From: CAWGCE01 sp964480915
GTDB taxonomy: Bacteria > Planctomycetota > Planctomycetia > Pirellulales > Pirellulaceae
Assembly (NCBI GenBank): GCA_964480915.1
Contig: CAYZRS010000021.1
Coordinates: forward strand, 1-64,000
Direction: 5' to 3'
Length of the DNA stretch: 64,000 nucleotides
Notes under the pieces: model-generated
Told to the model about the DNA's origin: nothing
Database searches by the model: none
Seen by the model: the letters and a program-made list of their open reading frames with translations, nothing else
In this document: piece after piece, positions 27,730 through 35,857 of the stretch
How positions within the stretch are numbered: position 1 is the first letter of the stretch
How the letters are laid out: each line of letters opens with the position of its first letter
Made by a program: the position numbers and the translations under genes

Positions 27730-30700
27730 TCAGCGAGGCCGCCGACGCACAGCGGACCGGCTGTCTGCCTGATCCTGGCGCCTGAGGAATCCTTGACTGT
27801 AAGAAATGAAACCAGCATCCAGTAGCTCTTTCGCAATACCCGAGTCACGGACGGCGACCCCATTCACTTTCGATAGGTAACAGGGGTCGCCATGCGCAGA
27901 CGTCCCCGAAAAGGTGTCGATAATCGACTGAACTCCATCCGGATGTTGCTCGACGGGCCAATAGGTCGTGACATGCGTTCCGTCTTTGGAGAGGTAAGCG
28001 AACAGATGTCCCTGTCGCATGATCACCGCGGTCCCTGCTGAGCGGCTTGACCGAGATTGTTTGTCGCTTGCCGTCGGCCATGGGATGGCTCCTCCGTACG
28101 GATTGGCCGGGTCGGTGGTCGCAAGTGTCAGGCCCGGGGGATGGGCCGCGTCGGCGGTGGTCGGTTCGCAGCGCAAGCGATCCACCGCGGCTGGCGTTGC
28201 GAATTGCGCTCCCCCCTGCCCTTCGACAAAATAGCCGCGTCGAATACGGCCCGTCTCCTCCATCGCTTTCAACACAGGGTACAGGCCGGCAAAGCCGCCA
28301 ACGATTCCTTCGGCGCGAACGATCTCTCGCGTGACGACACCGTATCGTTCGAGCAACTGTTTGGCGATGGCTGTTTGACGCTGCGTGCTGGTGACGGTCT
28401 GTTCGTATTTGAACAGGGACCAACGTCCTTCCGCTCCGGCGACACGTCCGGTGCGACGAGACCGAAAGGCGGGGCGCCGGCCGGAGGACCGGCGTCGTTT
28501 CGCGTTCGAGCGTCTATTGGCCAGTCCTCGTAAAGGGGCCAGCGTATCGTTCGTGACGTAGCCTGTCCAAACGAGTCGCCACAGGGCGTCGGCTAGATCT
28601 TGCTGAAAGCCGGCCGTTTTTTCCAGCAGTGCATCGAAGAACAACGCGCCGTGCGTCTGGAGGATGTGAACCACTTCCAAGTCAAGCGTGTGCTGTTCGT
28701 TGATGGGCTCGGGCGGGCGGGCCAAGACCGGCGCTGCGTCGGCGAGGTAGAGTTGAACATAACCGTCGCTGGCGCCCAATGTCTGGTGCCCTCGCCAGAC
28801 GACTTCGCCGGCGGCGCATAGTTCGTCGAGATCACCAGGACGAAAATCGGCCACGCGGCTGGGTAAAATTCGTTGCTGCAGGTCGCTAAACGGCAGGGCG
28901 TAGCCCTGCACCTGCTCAATCGCATCGAGCAGCCCGTCGAGTCCGCGCCGTGGTCGATGGAGCTCGTGCCACTCCGTCAAGAACTCGGCGAATCGGGTGG
29001 ACGGAACGGGTTCGACCTGCTCGCGCAGACGAGCCAGTGACCGCCGTTTTATTTTTTTCAGTACGTTGGCGTCACACCATTCTCGTTGTCTCCCGCCAGG
29101 TAAAAACTCACCTTCGAGCAAGCGGCCGTCGGCAGTCAGTTTTCGCAAGATCGGTTGGACGGTCGCTTCGCCCACGCCGAAACGTTGGGCTACCTCCAAA
29201 GGAGTGAAGGGCGCATGGGTGCGGGCATAACGCCGTAGGATTTGTTCCCAAGGATCGGCCGTGATTTCCAGGAATGCTTCCGGTAATCCGGGTGGTGGAG
29301 CGGCGCCCAGCGCATCGCGATAAAGACTGGCGTCTTCGGCGATGATGAAGCGCTGTTCTCCAGCAACGTTGACCTCAATGATCCGGCGATCATTCCGCAG
29401 TTGCACGATCCAAGAATCCAGGTGCGCGCCCACTGCTGTGGATGAGCCATGACCGGCGAGTCCGCTGCGCGCGTGCAATTCGCTCGTCGTCAAATCGCCC
29501 AATTGGCGCAGCAGGTCGTGGACTCCATCGGCATCCTTGAGCGGGTAAGACCGCTGGAGGCATTGCAGTTCGTCGGCGATTTCTTCCACCACGTCCAGAT
29601 CGAGCAGTTCCCGCAGTTCCGCATCGCCCAGCAATTCTCGCAGCTGGGTGAGGTCGAGTGAGAGTGCCGCCGCCCGCCGTTCCGCCAACGGCGTGTCGCC
29701 GTTGTAAAGGAAATTGGCCGTGTACATGAACATCAGCGACGAAGCGAATGGCGACGGGACCTGGGTTTCGACCGGATGAATGCGAATCGATCGCTGCTCG
29801 ATCTCGCTGAGGATCGATTGGAGGCCAGGTAAATCAAAGACGTCTCTTAAGCATTCGCGAAACGTTTCCAGCATGATTGGGAATCGTTCGTACTTGGCGG
29901 CGACGGCCAGCAGATCGGCCGACTTGCGGCGTTGCAACCAAAGTGGCGTGCGACGGCCCGGCTGGCGACGGGGGAGCAATAACGCCCTGGCGGCGTTTTC
30001 ACGAAATCTCGAGGCGAACAGCGCCGTGGTGCCCAATTCCCGGACGACGATGGCTTCGATCGTGTCAGACTCAGGAAAGAAGAGTTCCATGGGAGGCGGC
30101 GCTGCCGAACCGGGCAGTCGAAAGACGATGCCGTCGTCGTTCCACATCATGTCGACTTCGCCCAAATCATCTTGCCGGAGCCGCGCTGCGACGGCCGTGG
30201 CCCAGGGTGCGTGAACGCGTGCCCCAAACGGGCTGAGGATGGCGACGCGCCAATCACCAATCTCATCCAAAAATGATTCGATCACGAGCGTTTTGTCACT
30301 GGGCGCTTCGCCAGTCGCTGTCTGTTGATCTTGGATGTAGGTGACCAGGTTGTGGGCGGCTCGGTCGTCGAGACGGTGATGTTCGATGAGTCGCTGTGTC
30401 GCCTGCTCGGGGGTGGTTTGCAGCAACTCTCGTGTCAGTTCGCCAATCGCTTTGCCGAATTCGAGCGGTCGGCCGACGGCGTCGCCTCGCCAAAACGGCA
30501 TGCGGCCCGGTTCACCCGGGGCCGGGACAACCAGGACTCGGTCGTGAGTAATCTCCACCACCTTCCAAGCCGATGCGCCGAGCAAGAAGACATCGCCGGG
30601 GTTCGTCTCGAAGACCATCTCTTCATCCAACTCGCCCACGCGGGTCGTCTTTTCATTCATGCCATCCGCGAGGAAGACGCCATAGAGGCCACGATCGGGG

Positions 30701-32352
30701 ATCGTGCCACCATTCGCAATTGCCAGACGCTGTGTTCCGCGACGTGGCGAAATTTCGCCGCTGATTCGGTCCCAATTCACGCGGGGGCGCAATTCGGAAA
30801 ACTCGCTGGAGGGATATCGCCCCGACATCAGATCGACCACGCCTTCGAATAGCGATCGCGACAGATCGGTAAACGGTGCCGCACTGCGCATCGTGGCAAA
30901 TACCTCGTCGATGTGAATCGGTTCAAGCGCGACCATGGCGACGATCTGCTGCGCCAAGACATCGAGTGGATTGCGTGGGAAGTAAGTCGCCTCGACTTGT
31001 CCCTCTTGCATGCGTGGCGCCGCCGCACTGCAGGCCAATAGGTCGCCACGAAACTTTGGAAATATGATCCCGCGCGAGACGCCTCCCACCTGATGGCCAG
31101 CGCGGCCGATCCGCTGAATGCCCGAGGCAATCGAAGGTGGCGCCTCGATCTGAACGACCAGGTCCACCGCGCCCATGTCGATGCCAAGCTCAAGGGAAGA
31201 CGTGGCGATGATGGCGGGCAACTTGCCAAGCTTCAATCGGTCCTCGATTTGACTGCGAGTCTCCTTCGCGATGGAACCATGGTGGGCCATCGCCAACTCT
31301 TCGCCGGCCAGTTCGTTGATTGCCGTCGCCATACGTTCCGCCAATCGGCGACTGTTCACGAATACCATCGTCGAACGATGGGCACGAATGAGCTGGACCA
31401 AGCGAGGGTGGATGGCTGGCCAAATCGACGGCGTGGCGATGTCGGCTGCCGGATTGGTTGCCGGGGCTGCGTGGTCGGGTGACGGCGAATTCGAGAGATC
31501 GGCCATGTCTTCGACAGGAACCTCGATGGTGAGATCCATCGATTTACCATGGCCCGCTTCGATGATCTGTACCGGGCGGCGAATCGGGGCCACCGATTCG
31601 TCGGCTTCGCTGGTGGCTCCCCCTAAGAGCGTTGCAATTTCGTCTAGTGGTCGTTGGGTTGCAGAGAGCCCAATGCGTTGCATCGGAGCGGTATCGCTGC
31701 CATGTGACTGGCGTCGGAGGAACTCGAGTCGTTCCAGGGAGGCGAAGAGGTGGGAACCCCGTTTGGTTTTCGCGACGGAATGAATCTCATCAATGATGAC
31801 GGTGTCGACCGTAAGCAGAATGTCTCGTGCTCGCGAGGTGAGCATGAGGTAGAGCGACTCGGGAGTCGTGATGAGAATATCTGGAGGTTGCCGAGTCATG
31901 CGGCGCCGCTCGTCCGGCGGTGTATCTCCGGAGCGAACGCCGACCTGGGGCAAGTGATAGGGATGCCCCAGTCTCTCTGCGGCTGCGCGAACCCCCGCTA
32001 ACGGGGCGCGCAGATTTCGTTCCACATCGTTTCCCAGCGCCTTCAATGGAGAAATGTAAATGAGTTTGACCCCAATCGGACGGGGAGTTGTGGCCTCATT
32101 GCGAGTCGTATTGGGGGATTCGCCGAACATCAGTCGGTCGATGGCACTGAGAAATGCGGCTAATGTTTTTCCCGACCCTGTCGGTGCGAGGAGCAGGGTG
32201 TTTTGGCGAGATTGGATAGCTGGCCAAGAGAGTTGTTGGGCCCGTGTGGGAGCCGCAAACGACGCCGCAAACCACTGGCGAACCGCATCATGAAATAGTC
32301 CCAATGGGGTGTTGGACTGCGGAGATGGCAATGTCGTCTCTTGATCAGTCAC
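27730..32352 (-). CDS. lhr: Lhr-type large DEAD/DEAH-box helicase
   Basis: About 1540 residues, close to E. coli Lhr (~1538). I use the GTG at 32352 (VTDQETTLPSPQSN) since the frame's upstream end is only a TTG with no ribosome site. Helicase core: Q-motif region TRAQQLSWPAIQ, Walker A APTGSGKT, IYISPLKALGND, TTPESLYLML, DEIHSV box, GLSATQRPLDEIA, then motif IV-VI region SLELGIDMGAVDLVVQIEAP and QRIGRAGHQVGG. The long C-terminal part carries the Lhr winged-helix/beta-barrel core and the DUF4145-free DEAD-associated domain. Lhr proteins are 3'-5' helicases in DNA repair and possibly RNA metabolism. An odd basic insert (RRSNAKRRRSSGRRPAFRSR) lies ~260 residues before the end. Convergent with the giant lipoprotein, 26 bp apart. 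Confidence 0.92.
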   Translation of the reverse strand: MTDQETTLPSPQSNTPLGLFHDAVRQWFAASFAAPTRAQQLSWPAIQSRQNTLLLAPTGSGKTLAAFLSAIDRLMFGESPNTTRNEATTPRPIGVKLIYISPLKALGNDVERNLRAPLAGVRAAAERLGHPYHLPQVGVRSGDTPPDERRRMTRQPPDILITTPESLYLMLTSRARDILLTVDTVIIDEIHSVAKTKRGSHLFASLERLEFLRRQSHGSDTAPMQRIGLSATQRPLDEIATLLGGATSEADESVAPIRRPVQIIEAGHGKSMDLTIEVPVEDMADLSNSPSPDHAAPATNPAADIATPSIWPAIHPRLVQLIRAHRSTMVFVNSRRLAERMATAINELAGEELAMAHHGSIAKETRSQIEDRLKLGKLPAIIATSSLELGIDMGAVDLVVQIEAPPSIASGIQRIGRAGHQVGGVSRGIIFPKFRGDLLACSAAAPRMQEGQVEATYFPRNPLDVLAQQIVAMVALEPIHIDEVFATMRSAAPFTDLSRSLFEGVVDLMSGRYPSSEFSELRPRVNWDRISGEISPRRGTQRLAIANGGTIPDRGLYGVFLADGMNEKTTRVGELDEEMVFETNPGDVFLLGASAWKVVEITHDRVLVVPAPGEPGRMPFWRGDAVGRPLEFGKAIGELTRELLQTTPEQATQRLIEHHRLDDRAAHNLVTYIQDQQTATGEAPSDKTLVIESFLDEIGDWRVAILSPFGARVHAPWATAVAARLRQDDLGEVDMMWNDDGIVFRLPGSAAPPPMELFFPESDTIEAIVVRELGTTALFASRFRENAARALLLPRRQPGRRTPLWLQRRKSADLLAVAAKYERFPIMLETFRECLRDVFDLPGLQSILSEIEQRSIRIHPVETQVPSPFASSLMFMYTANFLYNGDTPLAERRAAALSLDLTQLRELLGDAELRELLDLDVVEEIADELQCLQRSYPLKDADGVHDLLRQLGDLTTSELHARSGLAGHGSSTAVGAHLDSWIVQLRNDRRIIEVNVAGEQRFIIAEDASLYRDALGAAPPPGLPEAFLEITADPWEQILRRYARTHAPFTPLEVAQRFGVGEATVQPILRKLTADGRLLEGEFLPGGRQREWCDANVLKKIKRRSLARLREQVEPVPSTRFAEFLTEWHELHRPRRGLDGLLDAIEQVQGYALPFSDLQQRILPSRVADFRPGDLDELCAAGEVVWRGHQTLGASDGYVQLYLADAAPVLARPPEPINEQHTLDLEVVHILQTHGALFFDALLEKTAGFQQDLADALWRLVWTGYVTNDTLAPLRGLANRRSNAKRRRSSGRRPAFRSRRTGRVAGAEGRWSLFKYEQTVTSTQRQTAIAKQLLERYGVVTREIVRAEGIVGGFAGLYPVLKAMEETGRIRRGYFVEGQGGAQFATPAAVDRLRCEPTTADAAHPPGLTLATTDPANPYGGAIPWPTASDKQSRSSRSAGTAVIMRQGHLFAYLSKDGTHVTTYWPVEQHPDGVQSIIDTFSGTSAHGDPCYLSKVNGVAVRDSGIAKELLDAGFISYSQGFLRRQDQADSRSAVRRRPR

Positions 32353-32622
32353 AAACAGATATTCCGTAAAAATGAGGATGGAAGTGTATTCATTTTGCAA
32401 TATTTTCGAATGTCGGATTCGGCGCTAAGAATTTTGTGACATTGGGCTGTCAGGTTGGCAGGTCGAGGATTCCCCACTGTATGAAACGTTCGGTAGTCCC
32501 GTTTGGAGTTGTTCCGTCAAGTATCATGGTTGCTATCGTGGCGGAAAATGGCAAAGCCGGTAGTCGAGATCGTGGTTTCGGGCTAAACTGTTAGTGGGGA
32601 TAACAACTTCTTGTAAGGACTT

Positions 32623-32925
32623 TTGATGATGGCAAAACGCACCGTAAACAAAACGCAGTTAGTTAAGGACTATTTCGAACAGCATCCTGATGCGGGCCCG
32701 AGCGAAGTATCGGAGGCGCTGAAGAAACATAAGATTAGTCCAGCTTACGTGTCAAATATCAAATTCAAAATACGACACGGGATCAACGGCTCGGGTTCGA
32801 GTACCGGTGGCGCTTCGCCGGAAGCGGTACTTGCTGCCGCTCGGTTCATTCGCGTCTGTGGCGGGCTCGACAATGCTCGCAAAGCGCTAAGAGCCGCTGG
32901 TGAAGTTGCCGAAATCCTCAGCTAA
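32623..32925 (+). CDS. Small HTH/winged-helix-like protein
   Basis: 100 residues from ATG at 32623 or 32626 after a TAAGGAC ribosome site. The N-terminal half (KTQLVKDYFEQHPDAGPSEV then SEALKKHKISPAYVSNIKFK) reads as a winged-helix fold with a Ser/Thr-rich wing: helix, turn, recognition helix PAYVSNIKFKIR. The C-terminal ~35 residues are a second amphipathic helix (AVLAAARFIRVCGGLDNARK). Such small proteins occur in planctomycetes; DNA binding is an inference. It lies 50 bp before the DUF2237 gene and may share its transcript, which ends at the terminator at 33362. Confidence 0.65.
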   Translation: MMMAKRTVNKTQLVKDYFEQHPDAGPSEVSEALKKHKISPAYVSNIKFKIRHGINGSGSSTGGASPEAVLAAARFIRVCGGLDNARKALRAAGEVAEILS

Positions 32926-32975
32926 CGGACTGGTAACGTCTTTTTTCTTTATGGTTTCGGCCGCGAAGCAAACCA

Positions 32976-33353
32976 ATGGCAGCCAAAAACGTTCTCGGGA
33001 CTGACATGCAGCCCTGCAGTACCGACCCAATGACTGGGTTTTACCGCGACGGATGTTGCAATACGGGTCCTCAGGACCATGGGCTGCATTTGGTTTGTTG
33101 TGTGATGACCGAAGAATTCTTGGAATTCTCCAAGAATCGAGGAAACGATCTATCGACTCCAAATCCGATGTTCGCTTTCCCAGGGCTGAAACCGGGTGAT
33201 CGTTGGTGTCTCTGTGCGCTCCGATGGAAAGAGGCATACGAGGCCGGAATGGCGCCACAGGTTGTGTTGGCAGCGACCCATATGTCGACCATTGAGTTTG
33301 CGACATTAGAAGAACTGCAGCATTATGCTGTGGATGATGAATCGCACGAATAA
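32976..33353 (+). CDS. DUF2237 family protein
   Basis: 125 residues covering the whole DUF2237 family: KNVLGTDMQPCSTDPMTGFY, the RDGCCNTGPQDHGLHLVCC cluster, then LKPGDRWCLCALRWKEAYEA and VVLAATHMSTIEF. Conserved Cys and His residues suggest metal binding, but no function is established that I know of. Followed within 9 bp by a strong terminator. Cytoplasmic; no signal peptide. Confidence 0.9.
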   Translation: MAAKNVLGTDMQPCSTDPMTGFYRDGCCNTGPQDHGLHLVCCVMTEEFLEFSKNRGNDLSTPNPMFAFPGLKPGDRWCLCALRWKEAYEAGMAPQVVLAATHMSTIEFATLEELQHYAVDDESHE

Positions 33354-33361
33354 AAATACGA

Positions 33362-33398
33362 AACCGGTTGGCCCCGCGTGACGACGAAGGCCAACCGG
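33362..33398 (+). terminator. Rho-independent terminator after the DUF2237 gene
   Basis: An 11-bp perfect stem (accggttggcc / ggccaaccggt) with a 15-nt loop, followed by g and a run of six T. It starts 8 bases after the DUF2237 stop. Confidence 0.9.
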
Positions 33399-33464
33399 TG
33401 TTTTTTATTTCTGCGGGTCGCTACCGCCCGACGGCAGCCTCACTTCACGAACCGCTGCGGCGAA

Positions 33465-34100
33465 TCACGAACGCTTTCGGCGAATCAGAAGCGGCATGGC
33501 GGCAAACAGCAGCAATGCTGCACTCGGTTCCGGCGTGACAACGACCGTATCAAGATCAAGCTCGACCGCCCACCCGAAAAATGTTCCGTCGTCGGCAGCG
33601 AAATCGTCGGACACGTGCAACATCCAGAACCCTTCAGGGGCAATGCCCTGGAACAGGTTTAAGTCCGAGGACATCGCCGTCCCTTCGACCGTTGGGCGGT
33701 AAGTACCGGAGGGGATCACTTCGAATTCGGGTAGTTCGTCACCGTCCGACGAAAACCAATACTCGTGTCCGTCACTGCTGGCGAAATCTGCGGAGCGGGC
33801 AGCGTCGTAGATTAACCCGACGGTCAGGTCACCAAATGTGAGTGTCGCCTCGACATCCGCAGCCCAAGAGTGATCGATGTCTAGTCGGACACGGACGTCC
33901 CGAATTGCGTAAGCAAAGCCTTCGTCCACAGGAGGCAGGTTGCCGATTCCGAATTGGACCAGCGAAATGATGTCCAGTTCCGAATGTGAGATCGGAGCTG
34001 AACCAGGATAGATGGTTTGCTCGAGAACGGTGCTCGAACTGGCTGGTGCGCAGATGCATGCGCACAAAACCAAGGTGGTTAGTTTGATGAAATGTGGCAT
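33465..34100 (-). CDS. PEP-CTERM exported protein, P-domain-like
   Basis: 211 residues. Signal peptide MPHFIKLTTLVLCACICAPA. The middle (IRDVRVRLDIDHSWAADVEA, then IAPEGFWMLHVSDDFAADDG) resembles the P/Homo B-type jelly roll of proprotein convertases: a strand pattern with W-x-L-x-V-x-D followed by GWAVELDLD. The C terminus TPEPSAALLLFAAMPLLIRR is a PEP-CTERM sorting signal (PEP, membrane segment, basic end), so it should be handled by exosortase. No exosortase gene is in the window. Stands alone. Confidence 0.82.
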   Translation of the reverse strand: MPHFIKLTTLVLCACICAPASSSTVLEQTIYPGSAPISHSELDIISLVQFGIGNLPPVDEGFAYAIRDVRVRLDIDHSWAADVEATLTFGDLTVGLIYDAARSADFASSDGHEYWFSSDGDELPEFEVIPSGTYRPTVEGTAMSSDLNLFQGIAPEGFWMLHVSDDFAADDGTFFGWAVELDLDTVVVTPEPSAALLLFAAMPLLIRRKRS

Positions 34101-34348
34101 AGGTTCATTAGCGTTTCCTGAGTAACCTGAGCGAGTCCATTCGAGAAATCTCTCTCCTTAAGAGACACCGACGCGCCAGCCGAAAGTTTTCCAGCGCTAG
34201 GACCAATTCTACGGGAGCGAACGAGCTTCGCTAGTAGCTAAAACCGCTTAATTCGGCACATTTTGTGATAACCAGAGGGGGGATCTCCCCGGTTTGGGGC
34301 TGATCTCGGCGAAATAGCGAAGAACGGTAGAATAAGAACCGCCAAATT

Positions 34349-35059
34349 GTGAGAAAATCGCCCGTGTCACTTTCCCTTCCAATCACCTGTTGTCCGCACG
34401 CATTCAGTTTTCTGCGCGACCAACTGCCCCACCTGCAGTCGAATGATGGCTTGTTGCGAGCCGCCGTCGCGGTGTCGATGCATGAACTTGATGTGCAGCC
34501 TGCCGAAATCGAACGGCAGATGGCCAGTCTGTCTGGCGCTATTCGATCGCGACTCAAAAGTCGACAGCGTCAGGCCATGCTGGCTCACTTGCACGACGAA
34601 TTATTTGCGCGTCGTGGGCTACGCGGGAATGTCGAATCTTACAACCGACCCGACAATAGTTATTTGCCGAGTATCCTCGAAACGGGGCTGGGAATTCCTA
34701 TTTCGCTATCGCTGATCTACACGGTCGTGGCACGTCGCTTGGGTCTGCGAGCTGACGGCATTAATGCGCCGGGCCACTTTCTTGTCCGAGTCGCCGATGA
34801 TACCGGATCGATTTTGATCGACCCGTTTCACGGCGGCCGGCAGCTCAGTCGCGACGACGCGCGGCAGTTGATCGAGTCGACGTTGGGGGGCACCGTTCCG
34901 TTCCATGACGACATGTTGCGACCGGCCACGCACCGGCAATGGATTCTGCGCATGCTACGCAACCTTGTCTTCGCTTTTCAGGCGAATCGGGAAGCGGCGA
35001 ACGCGACCGCGATGAGGGAAATGATGACTCTTGTCGAATCGGACGAACGAGATGGCTAA
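34349..35059 (+). CDS. SirB1-type transglutaminase-like protein
   Basis: 236 residues of the SirB1/transglutaminase-like family. The core is SYNRPDNSYLPSILETGLGI (partner of the usual Y-N-P-x-N-S-Y/L-P-x-V motif), PISLSLIYTVVARRLGL, and GINAPGHFLVRVADD with the family His, then ILIDPFHGGRQLSRDDARQL. The catalytic Cys of true transglutaminases is not obvious. Cytoplasmic, function unknown. The gene overlaps the start of the zinc-ribbon gene by 8 bases. Confidence 0.82.
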   Translation: MRKSPVSLSLPITCCPHAFSFLRDQLPHLQSNDGLLRAAVAVSMHELDVQPAEIERQMASLSGAIRSRLKSRQRQAMLAHLHDELFARRGLRGNVESYNRPDNSYLPSILETGLGIPISLSLIYTVVARRLGLRADGINAPGHFLVRVADDTGSILIDPFHGGRQLSRDDARQLIESTLGGTVPFHDDMLRPATHRQWILRMLRNLVFAFQANREAANATAMREMMTLVESDERDG

Positions 35060-35519
35060 GGAACCATGGCCGTCGCTGTTACGCTGTCGTGCCTGCGACC
35101 AGGAGCAATTGTTCCAGCGCGATCAGATGATCGAAAAGCTCGGACAACACAACATGTTGAAACGGAATGCGGAACCGGATGCGGATTTGCTCGCCGAGTT
35201 GTGGTCGATCAGCCTAACGAAGTTTGCCTGTTCTTCTTGCGGTTCATTGACGCTGAGCGTGGCGCCCGACGAGGTCGAAGGAGATTGGGGGGAAGCGAAG
35301 CTGTGCGACGGATGTGGCGAGGTGATCTCGGCGGAGCGACTCGAAATATTTCCCAACAGCGAACGTTGCGCGAGTTGCCAAGAGAAAGACGAACGAGGTG
35401 AGCCTGCGGCGGACGAACTCGATTACTGCCCCCACTGCGGCTGCGTTCGACAAATGCGGCAGTCGCAGCGCGGCGGGATGACCGGATACCGAATGTACTG
35501 TCCTGGTTGCCGACGGTAG
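35052..35519 (+). CDS. Zinc-ribbon protein with DksA-like finger
   Basis: 155 residues from the ATG at 35052, inside the end of the SirB1-type gene, so the two are translationally coupled. Four Cys-pair ribbons are visible: LLRCRACDQEQ at the N terminus, KFACSSCGSLTLS, LCDGCGEVI with ERCASCQEKDERGE (a DksA/TraR-like C4 finger around residues 95-118), and DYCPHCGCVRQM with YCPGCRR at the C terminus. It binds zinc by inference; whether it binds RNA polymerase is unproven since the DksA coiled coil is missing. Not a recognised family. Confidence 0.6.
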   Translation: MAKEPWPSLLRCRACDQEQLFQRDQMIEKLGQHNMLKRNAEPDADLLAELWSISLTKFACSSCGSLTLSVAPDEVEGDWGEAKLCDGCGEVISAERLEIFPNSERCASCQEKDERGEPAADELDYCPHCGCVRQMRQSQRGGMTGYRMYCPGCRR

Positions 35520-35857
35520 GCCATTCGACTCTCCTCGTGTCGAGCTGGCCAACAGGCAAGCGAATTTGGATCGGGATTCGCTGTTGCAACGACGACGGTT
35601 GACTGAGTGGTGCCGTGCAACTGCGTGATGCGGGCCACCGCCGTGGGTAGCCCAGGGACCGCCGAATTCAACGGGTGCGACGATCCCTTGGATCAATACC
35701 CCTGCAGGAGGTGGGAAAGCCCGCCATTCCGATGCCGTGCCAGGGCGACTTTCTGCAGAATCGATAACTTCCTCAGCCGCGGTGGCAGGCCCCTTGGGAA
35801 TTGCTCGGGTTTCCTCACTCGGCAACCCGCTGACCCGGATTTTCGAACTACGGTTCG
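35520..35857. other. Gene-free interval upstream of the GGDEF-EAL gene
   Basis: About 340 bp. A minus-strand frame (to 35825) reads with fair codon character but no family, signal or start, and it would overlap the zinc-ribbon gene. No c-di-GMP riboswitch consensus was seen. It must hold the promoter of the GGDEF-EAL gene. Confidence 0.35.

Noticed and set aside
35244..35825. 193-residue minus frame across the zinc-ribbon gene
   Set aside because: It overlaps a gene with clear Cys-pair motifs and has no family of its own; only the part beyond 35520 is unexplained.
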